From Alteriqipengyuania_B sp035481675 (GTDB taxonomy: Bacteria; Pseudomonadota; Alphaproteobacteria; Sphingomonadales; Sphingomonadaceae), in the NCBI RefSeq assembly GCF_035481675.1, contig NZ_JAYJJW010000001.1, forward strand, positions 1,054,001 to 1,118,000: a DNA stretch of 64,000 bases. The letters are read 5' to 3'. The notes beneath the pieces were generated by a model. That model did no database searches. It had not been told where the DNA came from and was given only the letters and a program-made list of their open reading frames with translations. Both the position numbers and the translations under genes were made by a program. Shown in pieces: positions 31,549 through 39,829 of the stretch. Positions within the stretch are counted from its first letter, which is position 1, and each line of letters begins with the position of its first letter.

Positions 31549-32012
31549 ACGACTCCGTCGACAGGATCATGGCGGTGATGGAACGCGGCTTCGATCCCTT
31601 CTTCGGTGAAGCGTGGAACCGCAGGCAAGTCGGCGATGCACTCGTCATGCCGAATACTTTCGCAGCAACCATAGATGCGGCCGGAAGCATCGACAGCGAG
31701 GGCGATCCGGTCGGCTTTACGCTCAGCCGAATGGCCGCAGACGAGGAAGAACTGCTGCTGATCGCAGTATTGCCGAACCTGCGCGGGCGCGGGTTCGGAC
31801 GCGCCCTCCTGACCAATCTTTTCGAAGCGGCTGCGGAGCGCGGCGTCGCCAAGTTATTCCTTGAAATGCGGGCGGATAATCCAGCGGAAACGCTTTATCG
31901 CGACCTTGGATTCTCGCCCATCGGTATTCGCAAGGCTTACTATCGCGCCCTCGATGGATCGAAACGTGATGCCATCACATTCGTAAAACCGCTCGCCAAG
32001 ATCGACGGATAG
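31545..32012 (+). CDS. rimI: ribosomal-protein-alanine N-acetyltransferase RimI-like
   Basis: This 155-residue GNAT enzyme is expected to acetylate ribosomal protein S18 or related N-termini. The acetyl-CoA loop is VLPNLRGRGFGRALL near residue 80, and the C-terminus has the RimI-type FLEMRADNPAETLYRDLGFSPIG pattern. It is coupled to tsaB by an ATGA overlap, the common tsaB-rimI arrangement of alphaproteobacteria. Sequence-based specificity is not certain. Confidence 0.88.
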   Translation: MNDSVDRIMAVMERGFDPFFGEAWNRRQVGDALVMPNTFAATIDAAGSIDSEGDPVGFTLSRMAADEEELLLIAVLPNLRGRGFGRALLTNLFEAAAERGVAKLFLEMRADNPAETLYRDLGFSPIGIRKAYYRALDGSKRDAITFVKPLAKIDG

Positions 32013-32122
32013 GGAAAACTATACTACAATCGGTTGCAAAGCGGGACGCTCAAGGCCATAGATGGCGGATTCCTACAACGGAATACACAAAGGCCCGCAG
32101 AAGGCTTGGAGAGAACACACAC

Positions 32123-32563
32123 ATGGAAAATTTCGAAACCGATTCCGCAGAAATGCTCATCACACTGACGTCCGAAATCGTCGCCGCGCATGTCGCGAAC
32201 AATTCGGTCGAGGTGGATAAGCTGCCCGAGCTCATCCAGAACGTGCACGGGGCGCTTGCCGGTCTCGGTTCGCCCGCGCAGGCCGATGAAACCCCGCCGG
32301 AGCCGGCCGTTACCGTCCGCGCATCGGTGAAGCCGGATCACATCGTCTGCCTGGAAGACGGCAAGAAAATGAAGATGCTGAAGCGTCACCTGATGACCGA
32401 CCACGGCATGACGCCCGACGAGTATCGTGCGCGCTGGAACCTGCCGTCCGATTACCCAATGGTCGCGCCGAACTATGCCGAGAAGCGCCGCGAATTGGCC
32501 AAGAAGATCGGCCTCGGTCGCAAGCCCGGCCAGAAGCGCGGCCGCAAGAAAAAGACGGACTGA
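32123..32563 (+). CDS. MucR/Ros family transcriptional regulator
   Basis: This 146-residue zinc-finger-type regulator resembles MucR, which silences exopolysaccharide, motility and cell-cycle genes. The finger reads CLEDGKKMKMLKRHLMTDH near residue 72: the second Cys of the classic C-x2-C is replaced by Asp, with the two His retained. A dimerisation-like N-terminus (MLITLTSEIVAAHVANNSVEVDKLPELI) and a basic C-terminus (KPGQKRGRKKK) are typical. The 110-base leader may carry its own promoter. A terminator separates it from the fur-type gene. Confidence 0.9.
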   Translation: MENFETDSAEMLITLTSEIVAAHVANNSVEVDKLPELIQNVHGALAGLGSPAQADETPPEPAVTVRASVKPDHIVCLEDGKKMKMLKRHLMTDHGMTPDEYRARWNLPSDYPMVAPNYAEKRRELAKKIGLGRKPGQKRGRKKKTD

Positions 32564-32605
32564 ACGCCGTTTTATTCCGGGCCATTGCCCCGAACTTGAG
32601 CGCAG

Positions 32606-32638
32606 CGCCCCGCCCCGCTATCGGTGGCGGGGCGTTTC
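32606..32638 (+). terminator. Rho-independent terminator after the mucR-type gene
   Basis: CGCCCCGC (32606-32613) pairs with GCGGGGCG (32627-32634) and is followed by TTTCGT. It ends 16 bases before the fur-type ATG. Confidence 0.7.
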
Positions 32639-32653
32639 GTATCCAGGACCAGC

Positions 32654-33079
32654 ATGCCGAACCCGATCGATCTTGAACAATTGTGCGCCGACAAGGGCCT
32701 GCGGATCACCGAACAGCGGCGCGTGATCGCCAAGGTGCTGTCCGAGGCGGACGATCATCCCGACGTGGAAATGCTCCACGCCCGCGCCTCGGCAGTCGAT
32801 CCCAAGATCTCTATCGCCACGGTCTATCGCACAGTGCGCCTGTTCGAAGAGGCCGGCATCCTCGACCGCCACGATTTCGGTGACGGGCGCGCGCGGTACG
32901 AACCTGCGCCTGAAGCCCACCACGACCACTTGATCGACATCGAAAGCGGCCAGGTCGTGGAATTCGTCGACCCGGAGATCGAGGCCCTGCAACGCCAGAT
33001 CGCCGAAAAGCTGGGCTATCGCCTCGTCGACCACCGGATGGAACTCTACGGCGTCAAACTGGGCCGCGATGCCGGATAG
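32654..33079 (+). CDS. Fur family transcriptional regulator
   Basis: This 141-residue metal-responsive repressor of the Fur family (iron in Fur, manganese in Mur) has the winged HTH with AVDPKISIATVYRTVRLFEEAGI near residue 40-63 and the metal motif HHDHLIDIESGQVVEF near 87-102. No C-terminal C-x-x-C is present, as usual in alphaproteobacterial Fur/Mur. The ATG at 32654 was chosen from family length and an AGGA upstream. It overlaps plsC by 11 bases, so the two are coupled. It could also be the Zur for the site at 20950, but its sequence is more Fur/Mur-like. Confidence 0.9.
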   Translation: MPNPIDLEQLCADKGLRITEQRRVIAKVLSEADDHPDVEMLHARASAVDPKISIATVYRTVRLFEEAGILDRHDFGDGRARYEPAPEAHHDHLIDIESGQVVEFVDPEIEALQRQIAEKLGYRLVDHRMELYGVKLGRDAG

Positions 33080-33932
33080 GGAAGCGCTGCGCGCCCGCGC
33101 GGCCGCCGGCGAGAAGACGCCGCTATCTCCGCTCGGCTGGGCGTTCTTCACCCTCCGCGTAATCCTGCTGCTGCTGGCACTGTTCGTCTTCGTGCCGCTG
33201 CATTATCTTTATCGAATCTTCGCCTACGGTTCGCCCTTCCCGAAGTATTTCCTGAAGCTGGCCGCGTGGATTGCCGGCGCGCGAGTGAAGAACCACGGCA
33301 CCCCGCTCAAGCGCGACGTGTTCTTCGTTGCGAACCATGTGTCGTGGCTGGATATCCTATCGCTTGCGGGGTCGAGCGGGACGGCTTTCGTCGCCAAGGC
33401 GGAACTGCGCGATGCACCGGTGGTCGGCTGGCTCGCGGGGCTCAACCGCACCGTCTATGTCGAACGGGAAAACCGCATGGGCGTAGCAGGCCAGATCAAC
33501 GCCCTGCGGGAGGCGCTGGCCGACAACTGGTCGGTCACCGTTTTTCCCGAGGGCACGACCACCGACAACAAGTCGCTCCTCCCCTTCAAGAGCTCGATGC
33601 TCAAAGTGCTGGAGCCGCCTCCTGCCAACGTGCTCGTCCAGCCGGTGGTGCTCGATTACGGCAAGGTCTCCGAATGGATCGGCTGGATCGGCACGGAAAG
33701 CGGCGTGAACAACGCGATGCGCGTGCTGGGGCGGCCGAGCACGTTCCGCCTCAACATCCATTATCTCGAACCGTTCAGCCCGGTCGAATATCCGGGGCGC
33801 AAGGCCATCGCCCAGAATGCGCGCGAGATGATCGAGGCGAAGCTGACCGATATCCTCGGCCACCCGCCCCGCCCGTTCGATCACGATGTCGGCCCGGTGC
33901 GCTATTCGAAGCCGCAAGTGCCGCTGGAATAG
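33069..33932 (+). CDS. plsC: 1-acyl-sn-glycerol-3-phosphate acyltransferase
   Basis: This inner-membrane enzyme makes phosphatidic acid for phospholipid synthesis. The 287-residue protein has an N-terminal membrane helix (about residues 27-48), the catalytic motif NHVSWLD (H-x4-D) near residue 90, and the substrate motif FPEGTTTDN near 160. The ATG at 33069 lies inside the end of the fur-type gene. A C-terminal tail after residue 255 is less conserved. Confidence 0.92.
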   Translation: MPDREALRARAAAGEKTPLSPLGWAFFTLRVILLLLALFVFVPLHYLYRIFAYGSPFPKYFLKLAAWIAGARVKNHGTPLKRDVFFVANHVSWLDILSLAGSSGTAFVAKAELRDAPVVGWLAGLNRTVYVERENRMGVAGQINALREALADNWSVTVFPEGTTTDNKSLLPFKSSMLKVLEPPPANVLVQPVVLDYGKVSEWIGWIGTESGVNNAMRVLGRPSTFRLNIHYLEPFSPVEYPGRKAIAQNAREMIEAKLTDILGHPPRPFDHDVGPVRYSKPQVPLE

Positions 33933-33975
33933 TCCCGCCTTTCGCGGTCCGCCATCTGCCGCTATAGGCGCCCGC

Positions 33976-35319
33976 ATGCCAGACAACGCGCCCCCGAAGA
34001 CCTACCGGGTCAAGAGCTTCGGCTGCCAGATGAACGTCTATGACGGCGAGCGGATGGGCGAGCTGCTTGGCGAGCGCGGCATCGTGCCCGCAGCAGAAGG
34101 GGAGGATGCCGATCTCGTCGTCCTCAACACCTGCCACATCCGCGAAAAGGCGGCGGAGAAGGTATATTCCGACATCGGCCGCATTTCCAAGCGCGGGCGG
34201 GAAGCGGGCAAGCAGCCGCTGATCGCAGTCGCCGGCTGCGTCGCCCAGGCGGAGGGCGAGGAGATCATGGCGCGTGCCCCCGCGGTGTCGATGGTCGTCG
34301 GCCCGCAGGCCTACCACCGCCTGCCGGAAATGCTCGACACGGCGATCGCCGGGGGGCGTGCGACCGACACGGACATGCCCGCCAATGCGAAGTTCGACGC
34401 GCTGCCAAGGCGCCGCAAGACCGCGCCGTCGGCCTTCCTCACCATCCAGGAAGGGTGCGACAAGTTCTGCACCTATTGCGTGGTACCCTACACTCGCGGA
34501 GCGGAAATATCGCGTCCATACAGCGCCCTGGTCGACGAAGCGAAGAAACTGGTCGATGCCGGCGCGCGCGAGATCACGCTGCTCGGGCAAAATGTATCCG
34601 CGTGGAGCGGGGAGGATGAGGCGGGCCGCACCGTCGGCCTCGCCGGCCTCGTCCGCGCGCTTGCAAAGCTGCCCGACCTTGCCCGCATCCGCTACACCAC
34701 CAGCCACCCGGCCGACATGGACGAAGCGCTGATCGCCGCCCATGGCGAAGTCGACAAGCTGATGCCGTATCTCCACCTGCCGGTGCAAAGCGGCAGCGAC
34801 CGCGTGCTGAAGGCGATGAACCGCAGCCACACGGCGGAAAGCTACCTCAAGCTGCTCGACCGGTTCCGCGCCGCGCGCCCGGATCTCGCCCTGAGCGGAG
34901 ACTTCATCGTCGGCTTTCCCGGCGAAACCGAGGCGGAATTTGCGGAAACCCTGCAGCTGGTCGACGCGGTCGGATACGCGCAGGCCTTCAGCTTCAAGTA
35001 TTCGCCCCGTCCCGGCACGCCGGCCGCGACGATGGACGGGCAAATCGCGCCCGAGGTGATGGACGAGCGCCTGCAACGCCTCCAGGCCGCGCTGCGCCGC
35101 GACCAGCTTGCCTTCAACGAGGCGAGCGTCGGCAAGACCTGCCAGGTGCTGGTGGAGCGGCGCGGCAAGCAGGACGGCCAGTGGCTCGGCAAGTCGCCGT
35201 GGCTGCAATCGGTCCATTTCACCGGCGACATCGCGATGGGCGATCTCGTCGAAGTGGAACTGACCAGCGCCGGCCCGCAATCGCTCGGCGGACGCTTGCG
35301 CCAACGCGCTCTCGCCTAA
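33976..35319 (+). CDS. miaB: tRNA-2-methylthio-N6-dimethylallyladenosine synthase
   Basis: This radical-SAM methylthiotransferase modifies A37 of tRNAs reading UNN codons. The 447-residue protein has Cys17, Cys53 and Cys88 for the auxiliary cluster (FGCQMN, NTCHIR, AGCVAQ) and the radical-SAM C-x3-C-x2-C at 161-168 (CDKFCTYC). A C-terminal TRAM domain covers about 380-445. All cluster cysteines are present. It sits in the conserved miaB-phoH-ybeY order. Confidence 0.95.
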   Translation: MPDNAPPKTYRVKSFGCQMNVYDGERMGELLGERGIVPAAEGEDADLVVLNTCHIREKAAEKVYSDIGRISKRGREAGKQPLIAVAGCVAQAEGEEIMARAPAVSMVVGPQAYHRLPEMLDTAIAGGRATDTDMPANAKFDALPRRRKTAPSAFLTIQEGCDKFCTYCVVPYTRGAEISRPYSALVDEAKKLVDAGAREITLLGQNVSAWSGEDEAGRTVGLAGLVRALAKLPDLARIRYTTSHPADMDEALIAAHGEVDKLMPYLHLPVQSGSDRVLKAMNRSHTAESYLKLLDRFRAARPDLALSGDFIVGFPGETEAEFAETLQLVDAVGYAQAFSFKYSPRPGTPAATMDGQIAPEVMDERLQRLQAALRRDQLAFNEASVGKTCQVLVERRGKQDGQWLGKSPWLQSVHFTGDIAMGDLVEVELTSAGPQSLGGRLRQRALA

Positions 35320-35351
35320 GCGCTATCCACTGTCACGAAAGCGCCGCCAGC

Positions 35352-35379
35352 TTGCCTTAATCCTTCGCGTGCCTACATT
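35352..35379 (+). promoter_or_regulatory. possible promoter before the phoH-type gene
   Basis: TTGCCT (35352-35357) and TACATT (35374-35379) are 16 bases apart. An inverted repeat TTCGCGTG (35364-35371) with CACGCGAA (35393-35400) straddles the -10 and ends at the Shine-Dalgarno AAAGGAG. Confidence 0.4.
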
Positions 35380-35408
35380 TCCGACTCGGACACACGCGAA
35401 AGGAGCGC

Positions 35409-36443
35409 ATGGCTCGCAAGACAACCCGCATCGCCCCACGGGCGGCTGCAAATATCGACGGGCCGGGGCATATCGGCCCCCGCACCCACGCCGAGGTTAC
35501 CTTCGACGGTGAAGCCGTCCTCGGCGCGCTGTTCGGCGAATTCGACGCCAATCTCGTCCAGATCGAAAACCGGCTCGGCGTGTTCATTTCCGCGCGCGGC
35601 AACAAGGTGCATATCGAAGGCAGCGAGGACGATGTCGCCCGCGCCCGCGACGTGCTGAAGTCCATGCACGAAAAGTTGATGACCGGGCAGGACCTCGACG
35701 CCGGTCTCATCGAAAGCATCATCGCCATGTCGAACGAACCCACGCTGGACGGGATCATGGCCGACGCGCCGGATCGCGCGCCGCCGATCATGATCCGCAC
35801 AAGGCGCAAGACCATCGTGCCGCGCAGCCCCGGACAGGTCCCCTACATGGAAGCGCTGGCGCGCGAGGATATTATCTTCGCCCTCGGCCCGGCGGGCACC
35901 GGCAAGACCTATATCGCGGTGGCGCAAGCGGTCAGCCAGTTGATCAGCGGCAGCGTGCAGCGCCTGATCCTGTCGCGTCCAGCAGTCGAGGCGGGCGAGA
36001 AGATCGGCTTCCTGCCCGGCGACATGAAGGAGAAGGTCGATCCCTTCCTGCGCCCGCTTTACGATGCGCTGTACGATTGCATGCCGCCCGAACAGGTGGA
36101 ACGGCACATCGCCAGTGGCGTGATCGAAATCGCGCCGATCGCCTTCATGCGTGGGCGGACGCTGGCCGATGCGTTCGTCATCCTCGACGAGGCGCAGAAC
36201 ACGACGCGCGAGCAGATGAAGATGTTCCTCACGCGCTTCGGGCAGAACAGCCGCATGGTGATCTGCGGCGACCCGCGGCAGGTCGACTTACCGGGCGGCA
36301 GCAGCATGAGCGGGCTCGCGGATGCGGTCGAGAAGCTGGAGGGCGTCGAAGGCTTCGGCACCTGCCGTTTCACCGCGTCGGACGTGGTCCGCCACCCGAT
36401 CGTCGGCCGCATCGTGGAAGCTTACGAAGGCCCCGCCGCCTAG
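35409..36443 (+). CDS. PhoH family ATPase
   Basis: This cytosolic NTPase of 344 residues has an N-terminal KH-like region and a C-terminal helicase-like core. Walker A is GPAGTGKT at 160-167 and Walker B is ADAFVILDEAQN near 255-264. It is generally linked to RNA metabolism with YbeY. AAAGGAG precedes the ATG. The ybeY GTG begins right after its TAG stop, so the two are cotranscribed. Confidence 0.92.
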   Translation: MARKTTRIAPRAAANIDGPGHIGPRTHAEVTFDGEAVLGALFGEFDANLVQIENRLGVFISARGNKVHIEGSEDDVARARDVLKSMHEKLMTGQDLDAGLIESIIAMSNEPTLDGIMADAPDRAPPIMIRTRRKTIVPRSPGQVPYMEALAREDIIFALGPAGTGKTYIAVAQAVSQLISGSVQRLILSRPAVEAGEKIGFLPGDMKEKVDPFLRPLYDALYDCMPPEQVERHIASGVIEIAPIAFMRGRTLADAFVILDEAQNTTREQMKMFLTRFGQNSRMVICGDPRQVDLPGGSSMSGLADAVEKLEGVEGFGTCRFTASDVVRHPIVGRIVEAYEGPAA

Positions 36444-36935
36444 GTGGAACTCGACATCGACATCGAGGAGCCGTGGCCGGCCGGGCCGTGGCAAGAACTG
36501 GCGGAGCGGTGCCTTGAGGCCCTCGCCGCATACGAGCATGCGCTGGCCAAACCCCGGCTGACCGCCAGCGTGCTGTTCACGTCCGATGCGGAAGTGCACG
36601 CGCTCAACCGCGAATGGCGCCAGCGGGACAAGCCCACCAACGTCCTGTCCTTCCCCATGCTGGCGCGCGAGGACCTCCTCGATCTCGCCGATGAGGGCCC
36701 GCCCGAAATGCTTGGCGATATCGCGCTTGCCTATGAAACCTGCGCGCGCGAGGCCGCGGAAAAATCGCTCCCGGTCGAGCACCACGCCGCGCACCTTATC
36801 GTCCACGGCTTCCTCCACCTTGCCGGCCACGATCACGAGATTTCCGACGAGGATGCCGACGCGATGGAAACAATCGAGGTGAAGGCCCTTGCGGACATGG
36901 GGCTGGCGGACCCATATGGGCGGACCGAACAATGA
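36444..36935 (+). CDS. ybeY: endoribonuclease YbeY (16S rRNA maturation)
   Basis: YbeY is a zinc RNase that acts in 16S rRNA 3'-end processing and ribosome quality control. The zinc motif is H121-G-F-L-H125-L-A-G-H-D-H131, complete. It has 163 residues, normal size. It starts with GTG immediately after the phoH-type stop and its end overlaps the next ATG (ATGA), so translation of the three genes is coupled. Confidence 0.94.
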   Translation: MELDIDIEEPWPAGPWQELAERCLEALAAYEHALAKPRLTASVLFTSDAEVHALNREWRQRDKPTNVLSFPMLAREDLLDLADEGPPEMLGDIALAYETCAREAAEKSLPVEHHAAHLIVHGFLHLAGHDHEISDEDADAMETIEVKALADMGLADPYGRTEQ

Positions 36936-37882
36936 CTTCAGGGAAGACAGACAGGGCCATGCCCGACCCTTCGAGTACCGACACCTCCGCCGAGGCGGAG
37001 AGTAGCAGCGGGTTCTGGCCCGCAGTCCGCCGCTTCCTTTCGGGCGAAGAGCCCGGCCAGAGCCTGCGCGAGCAGCTGGAAGAGGCGATCGACGACAAGG
37101 AAGCCGAAGAACTGAACGGCGATGCCGGCGGCACCGCCGTCGCCGGCGACCTGTCGCTGGTTGAGCGGCAGATGCTGCGCAACCTGCTCCATTTCAGCGA
37201 GCACGATGCCGACGACGTGGCGATCCCGCGCAGCGAAATCATTGCCGTGTCGACCGAGGCATCGTGGGAGGAACTGGTTGGCATGTTCGCCGAGCACGGC
37301 CATTCGCGCATGCCGGTCTACCGCGACGGGCTGGACCAGGTGATCGGCATGATGCTGATCAAGGACGTCTTCAACCACCTCGCATCCGGCAAGGAACCGC
37401 CGCGCGACTGGACGCGGATGATGCGCCAGCCGCTGTTCGTGCCGCAGGCGCGCGGCGCGCTAGACGTGCTGGCGGACATGCGATCGAGCAAGACGCACCT
37501 TGCCATCGTGCTCGACGAATTTTCCGGCACGGACGGCATCATCACGATCGAGGACCTGGTCGAGGAAATCGTCGGCGAGATCGAGGACGAGCATGACGAC
37601 GATCCGATCGACCAGCTCGTGGATATCGGCGACGGCATGTGGGATGCCCTCGCCCGCGTGGAGCTGGAGGAAGTCGCCGCCCGCGTCGATCCGCGCCTTG
37701 CCGAGGTGGAGGAACAGGTCGACACGCTTGGCGGCCTCGCTTTCGTACTGGCGGAGAAAGTCCCCGCCAAGGGCGACATACTCGACCACCCGAGTGGCTG
37801 GCGCATCGAAGTGCTGGCGGGCGACGAAACGCACGTAACGCGCCTGCGCCTGCACGAACCGAGAGCGGCCGAAGAGGGATAG
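36932..37882 (+). CDS. CBS-domain protein of the CorC/HlyC type
   Basis: This 316-residue protein has an acidic N-terminal region, two CBS domains (about residues 85-205, with IPRSEIIAVSTEASWEEL and DEFSGTDGIITIEDLVEEIVGEIEDEHD) and a CorC_HlyC domain at about 225-310. No membrane segment is present, as in CorC. It is linked to magnesium/cobalt efflux or membrane homeostasis and usually lies next to ybeY; the lnt gene that often follows is absent here. The ATG at 36959 is an alternative start. Confidence 0.88.
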   Translation: MTSGKTDRAMPDPSSTDTSAEAESSSGFWPAVRRFLSGEEPGQSLREQLEEAIDDKEAEELNGDAGGTAVAGDLSLVERQMLRNLLHFSEHDADDVAIPRSEIIAVSTEASWEELVGMFAEHGHSRMPVYRDGLDQVIGMMLIKDVFNHLASGKEPPRDWTRMMRQPLFVPQARGALDVLADMRSSKTHLAIVLDEFSGTDGIITIEDLVEEIVGEIEDEHDDDPIDQLVDIGDGMWDALARVELEEVAARVDPRLAEVEEQVDTLGGLAFVLAEKVPAKGDILDHPSGWRIEVLAGDETHVTRLRLHEPRAAEEG

Positions 37883-37894
37883 GGCGACAAACCG

Positions 37895-37923
37895 TTCGAC
37901 ATCGCGCTTTGTTGCACTAAACC
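37895..37923 (+). promoter_or_regulatory. possible leaderless promoter of the LysR gene
   Basis: TTCGAC (37895-37900) and TAAACC (37918-37923) are 17 bases apart. The ATG at 37930 lies seven bases beyond the -10, where transcription should start, and has no Shine-Dalgarno before it. The -10 match is weak. Confidence 0.35.
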
Positions 37924-37929
37924 GAACCC

Positions 37930-38814
37930 ATGGTTGTCCGCCGCCTCCCTCCCCTGCGCGCCCTCGAAGCTTTCATGCGGGTCGTGCGGCTCGGCTCCGC
38001 CCGCGCGGCGGCGGACGAGCTGGCGCTCAGCCCCTCGGCCCTGTCGCGGCGGATCACCAATCTGGAAGAATTCGTCGGGAAGAAGCTGTTCACCCGCGCG
38101 CACCAGGCGATGAAGCTGACCGACGAAGGGCGCCATTTCTACGACGCCGTGCAACCCAAGCTGGAAGAGCTGGCGCTGGCAATCGAAGGCCAGTCGGAAA
38201 ACCTCTCCCTCTTGCGCTTGCACCTCGGCGTGCTGCCGTTGTTCGGCAGCCAGCGCCTGTTCCCGCGCCTCGCCGAATTGCGCCGTATGCACCCGCGCCT
38301 GCATATCGATATCGATACCGGGGCGCATCTGGAGGACCGGGTCGGCGACACGCTGGATGCCGCGATCATCCTCAGCCGCGGCCCCAAATCGGGCCTTCAC
38401 GCCGTGCGGTTGGACGAGAACAAGGTCCACGCCATTTCCAATGTCGAAGTCGCCAAGTCGCTCGGCGACACGCCGGATCGCGCGATCCTGGAAAAGCAGA
38501 CCTTCCTCATCCACAACGAGCTGCCCGAAAGCTTTACCGCGTGGAAGGAAGAGCTCGGCATGCGGGACCTGGAGCCTGCCGCCATCGACCAGTTCGATTC
38601 CGGCCAGCTGATGCTGGAGGCTGCCGCACAGGGCCTCGGCATCGCCATCATGCACGACGACCACCGCCGCCGCGCCGCCGATCCCCGGCTGACCGACCTG
38701 TTCGATTTCGAAGTCGACAGCCCTTACAGCTACTGGTTCGTCTGCAAGCCCATCGCGCTGGAACAACGCCCCGTGCGCCTGTTCCACGACTGGCTGGTCA
38801 AGGCAGGGCTGTGA
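37930..38814 (+). CDS. LysR family transcriptional regulator
   Basis: This 294-residue regulator has an N-terminal winged HTH (LRALEAFMRVVRLGSARAAADELALSPSALSRRITNLEE) and a type 2 periplasmic-binding-like effector domain (about 90-290). The GcvA-like start PPLRALEAF is noticeable. The target genes and ligand are unknown; no divergent partner gene is present. The ATG appears leaderless. Confidence 0.88.
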   Translation: MVVRRLPPLRALEAFMRVVRLGSARAAADELALSPSALSRRITNLEEFVGKKLFTRAHQAMKLTDEGRHFYDAVQPKLEELALAIEGQSENLSLLRLHLGVLPLFGSQRLFPRLAELRRMHPRLHIDIDTGAHLEDRVGDTLDAAIILSRGPKSGLHAVRLDENKVHAISNVEVAKSLGDTPDRAILEKQTFLIHNELPESFTAWKEELGMRDLEPAAIDQFDSGQLMLEAAAQGLGIAIMHDDHRRRAADPRLTDLFDFEVDSPYSYWFVCKPIALEQRPVRLFHDWLVKAGL

Positions 38815-38824
38815 GCACCCTCGA

Positions 38825-39268
38825 CTAGTGCCCAATTAGCTCTGCCAGCTCGATTTCACCTCTCATCAAGCGCTCGATGTCGCTTCTGAACATTGCCACC
38901 GCAGGGTATCCAACCCGGAAGAATGTTCGGAGCTGCTTTCGAGGCTCATCATTTTCCATCAAGCTTACAATCGCTTCCAGCTCATCGAGGGATCCTGTCG
39001 AAGCGATCTGCAATCCGATCATCGGTGTTTCGGAATTTTCCTGATGGTGTGCCAATGCCAAGGCGACAGGATCATTCTTCTCGATGGGATGACGCCCCAA
39101 GTTTTCGGCAAACTCGAGCACATCCTGCCATTGGACCCAATAGGAGCCGCGCCCACTTAGATCGCTTGTCTCGACAACGATCGAAAGAGAACCGAAGGAA
39201 TCGGGGGGCAGCGACTTATCAAAATGACTCGGGTCGAATTGATATCCGATAGTAATCCTGTTTCGCAT
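38825..39268 (-). CDS. hypothetical protein, lower GC than its neighbours
   Basis: The family is not recognised. The 147-residue soluble protein has a mixed strand/helix pattern with aromatic segments (GRGSYWVQWQDVLEFAE, RTFFRVGYPAVAMF) and an acidic C-terminus. Sample lines have about 48-53% GC against a clearly higher surrounding level, suggesting transfer. Its look, a small acidic protein standing alone, is like orphan immunity proteins, but this is only an impression. It lies between the LysR gene and ppiB, downstream of the ppiB terminator. Confidence 0.6.
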   Translation of the reverse strand: MRNRITIGYQFDPSHFDKSLPPDSFGSLSIVVETSDLSGRGSYWVQWQDVLEFAENLGRHPIEKNDPVALALAHHQENSETPMIGLQIASTGSLDELEAIVSLMENDEPRKQLRTFFRVGYPAVAMFRSDIERLMRGEIELAELIGH

Positions 39269-39277
39269 CGCGATCGA

Positions 39278-39303
39278 AAAGGGGCGCCGTAGCGCCCCTT
39301 TCT
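39278..39303 (-). terminator. Rho-independent terminator after ppiB
   Basis: On the reverse strand AAAGGGGCGC pairs with GCGCCCCTTT around a four-base loop and a TTTT run follows. It lies just beyond the ppiB stop. Confidence 0.8.
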
Positions 39304-39305
39304 AA

Positions 39306-39770
39306 TTAGCCCACCGTGGCCTTCACGATCTTGCCCGGGTTCGCGGGCGGTTCGCCCTTCGGCAGGGCGTCGACGTGTTCCATGCCGCTCTCCACCTGGC
39401 CCCAGACGGTGTACTGCCCGTCGAGGAAATGCGCGTCCTCGAAGCAGATGAAGAACTGGCTGTTGGCGCTGTCCGGCACTTGGGTGCGGGCCATCGAGCA
39501 GGTGCCACGCACGTGCGGCTCGCTGTTGAATTCGGCCTTCAGGTCGGGCTTGTCGCTGCCGCTCATGCCGGTGCCGGTGGGATCGCCGCCCTGCGCCATG
39601 AAGCCCGGGATCACGCGGTGGAACACCACGCCGTCGTAGAAGCCTTCCTTGGCAAGATCGGTGATCCGCTCGACATGGCCGGGCGCCAGATCGGGTCGCA
39701 GCTTGATGACAACGTCCTTTCCTTCGCCGTCGCCAGTGTCGAGGGTGAGGGTCAGTGTGCTGTCGGCCAT
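39306..39770 (-). CDS. peptidyl-prolyl cis-trans isomerase (cyclophilin)
   Basis: This cytosolic cyclophilin of 154 residues has the active-site blocks FHRVIPGFMAQGGDPTGTG (near residue 45-63), MARTQVPDSANSQFFICFED and FLDGQYTVWGQV. No signal peptide is present, so it is of the cytoplasmic PpiB type. The start at 39770 (MADSTLTLTL) was chosen from the family boundary. Confidence 0.93.
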   Translation of the reverse strand: MADSTLTLTLDTGDGEGKDVVIKLRPDLAPGHVERITDLAKEGFYDGVVFHRVIPGFMAQGGDPTGTGMSGSDKPDLKAEFNSEPHVRGTCSMARTQVPDSANSQFFICFEDAHFLDGQYTVWGQVESGMEHVDALPKGEPPANPGKIVKATVG

Positions 39771-39829
39771 GTCTGCGAATCTCCTGTGATTGGTTGCAGC
39801 CACGCCATAGGTGGCCATGCCCCCACTGG

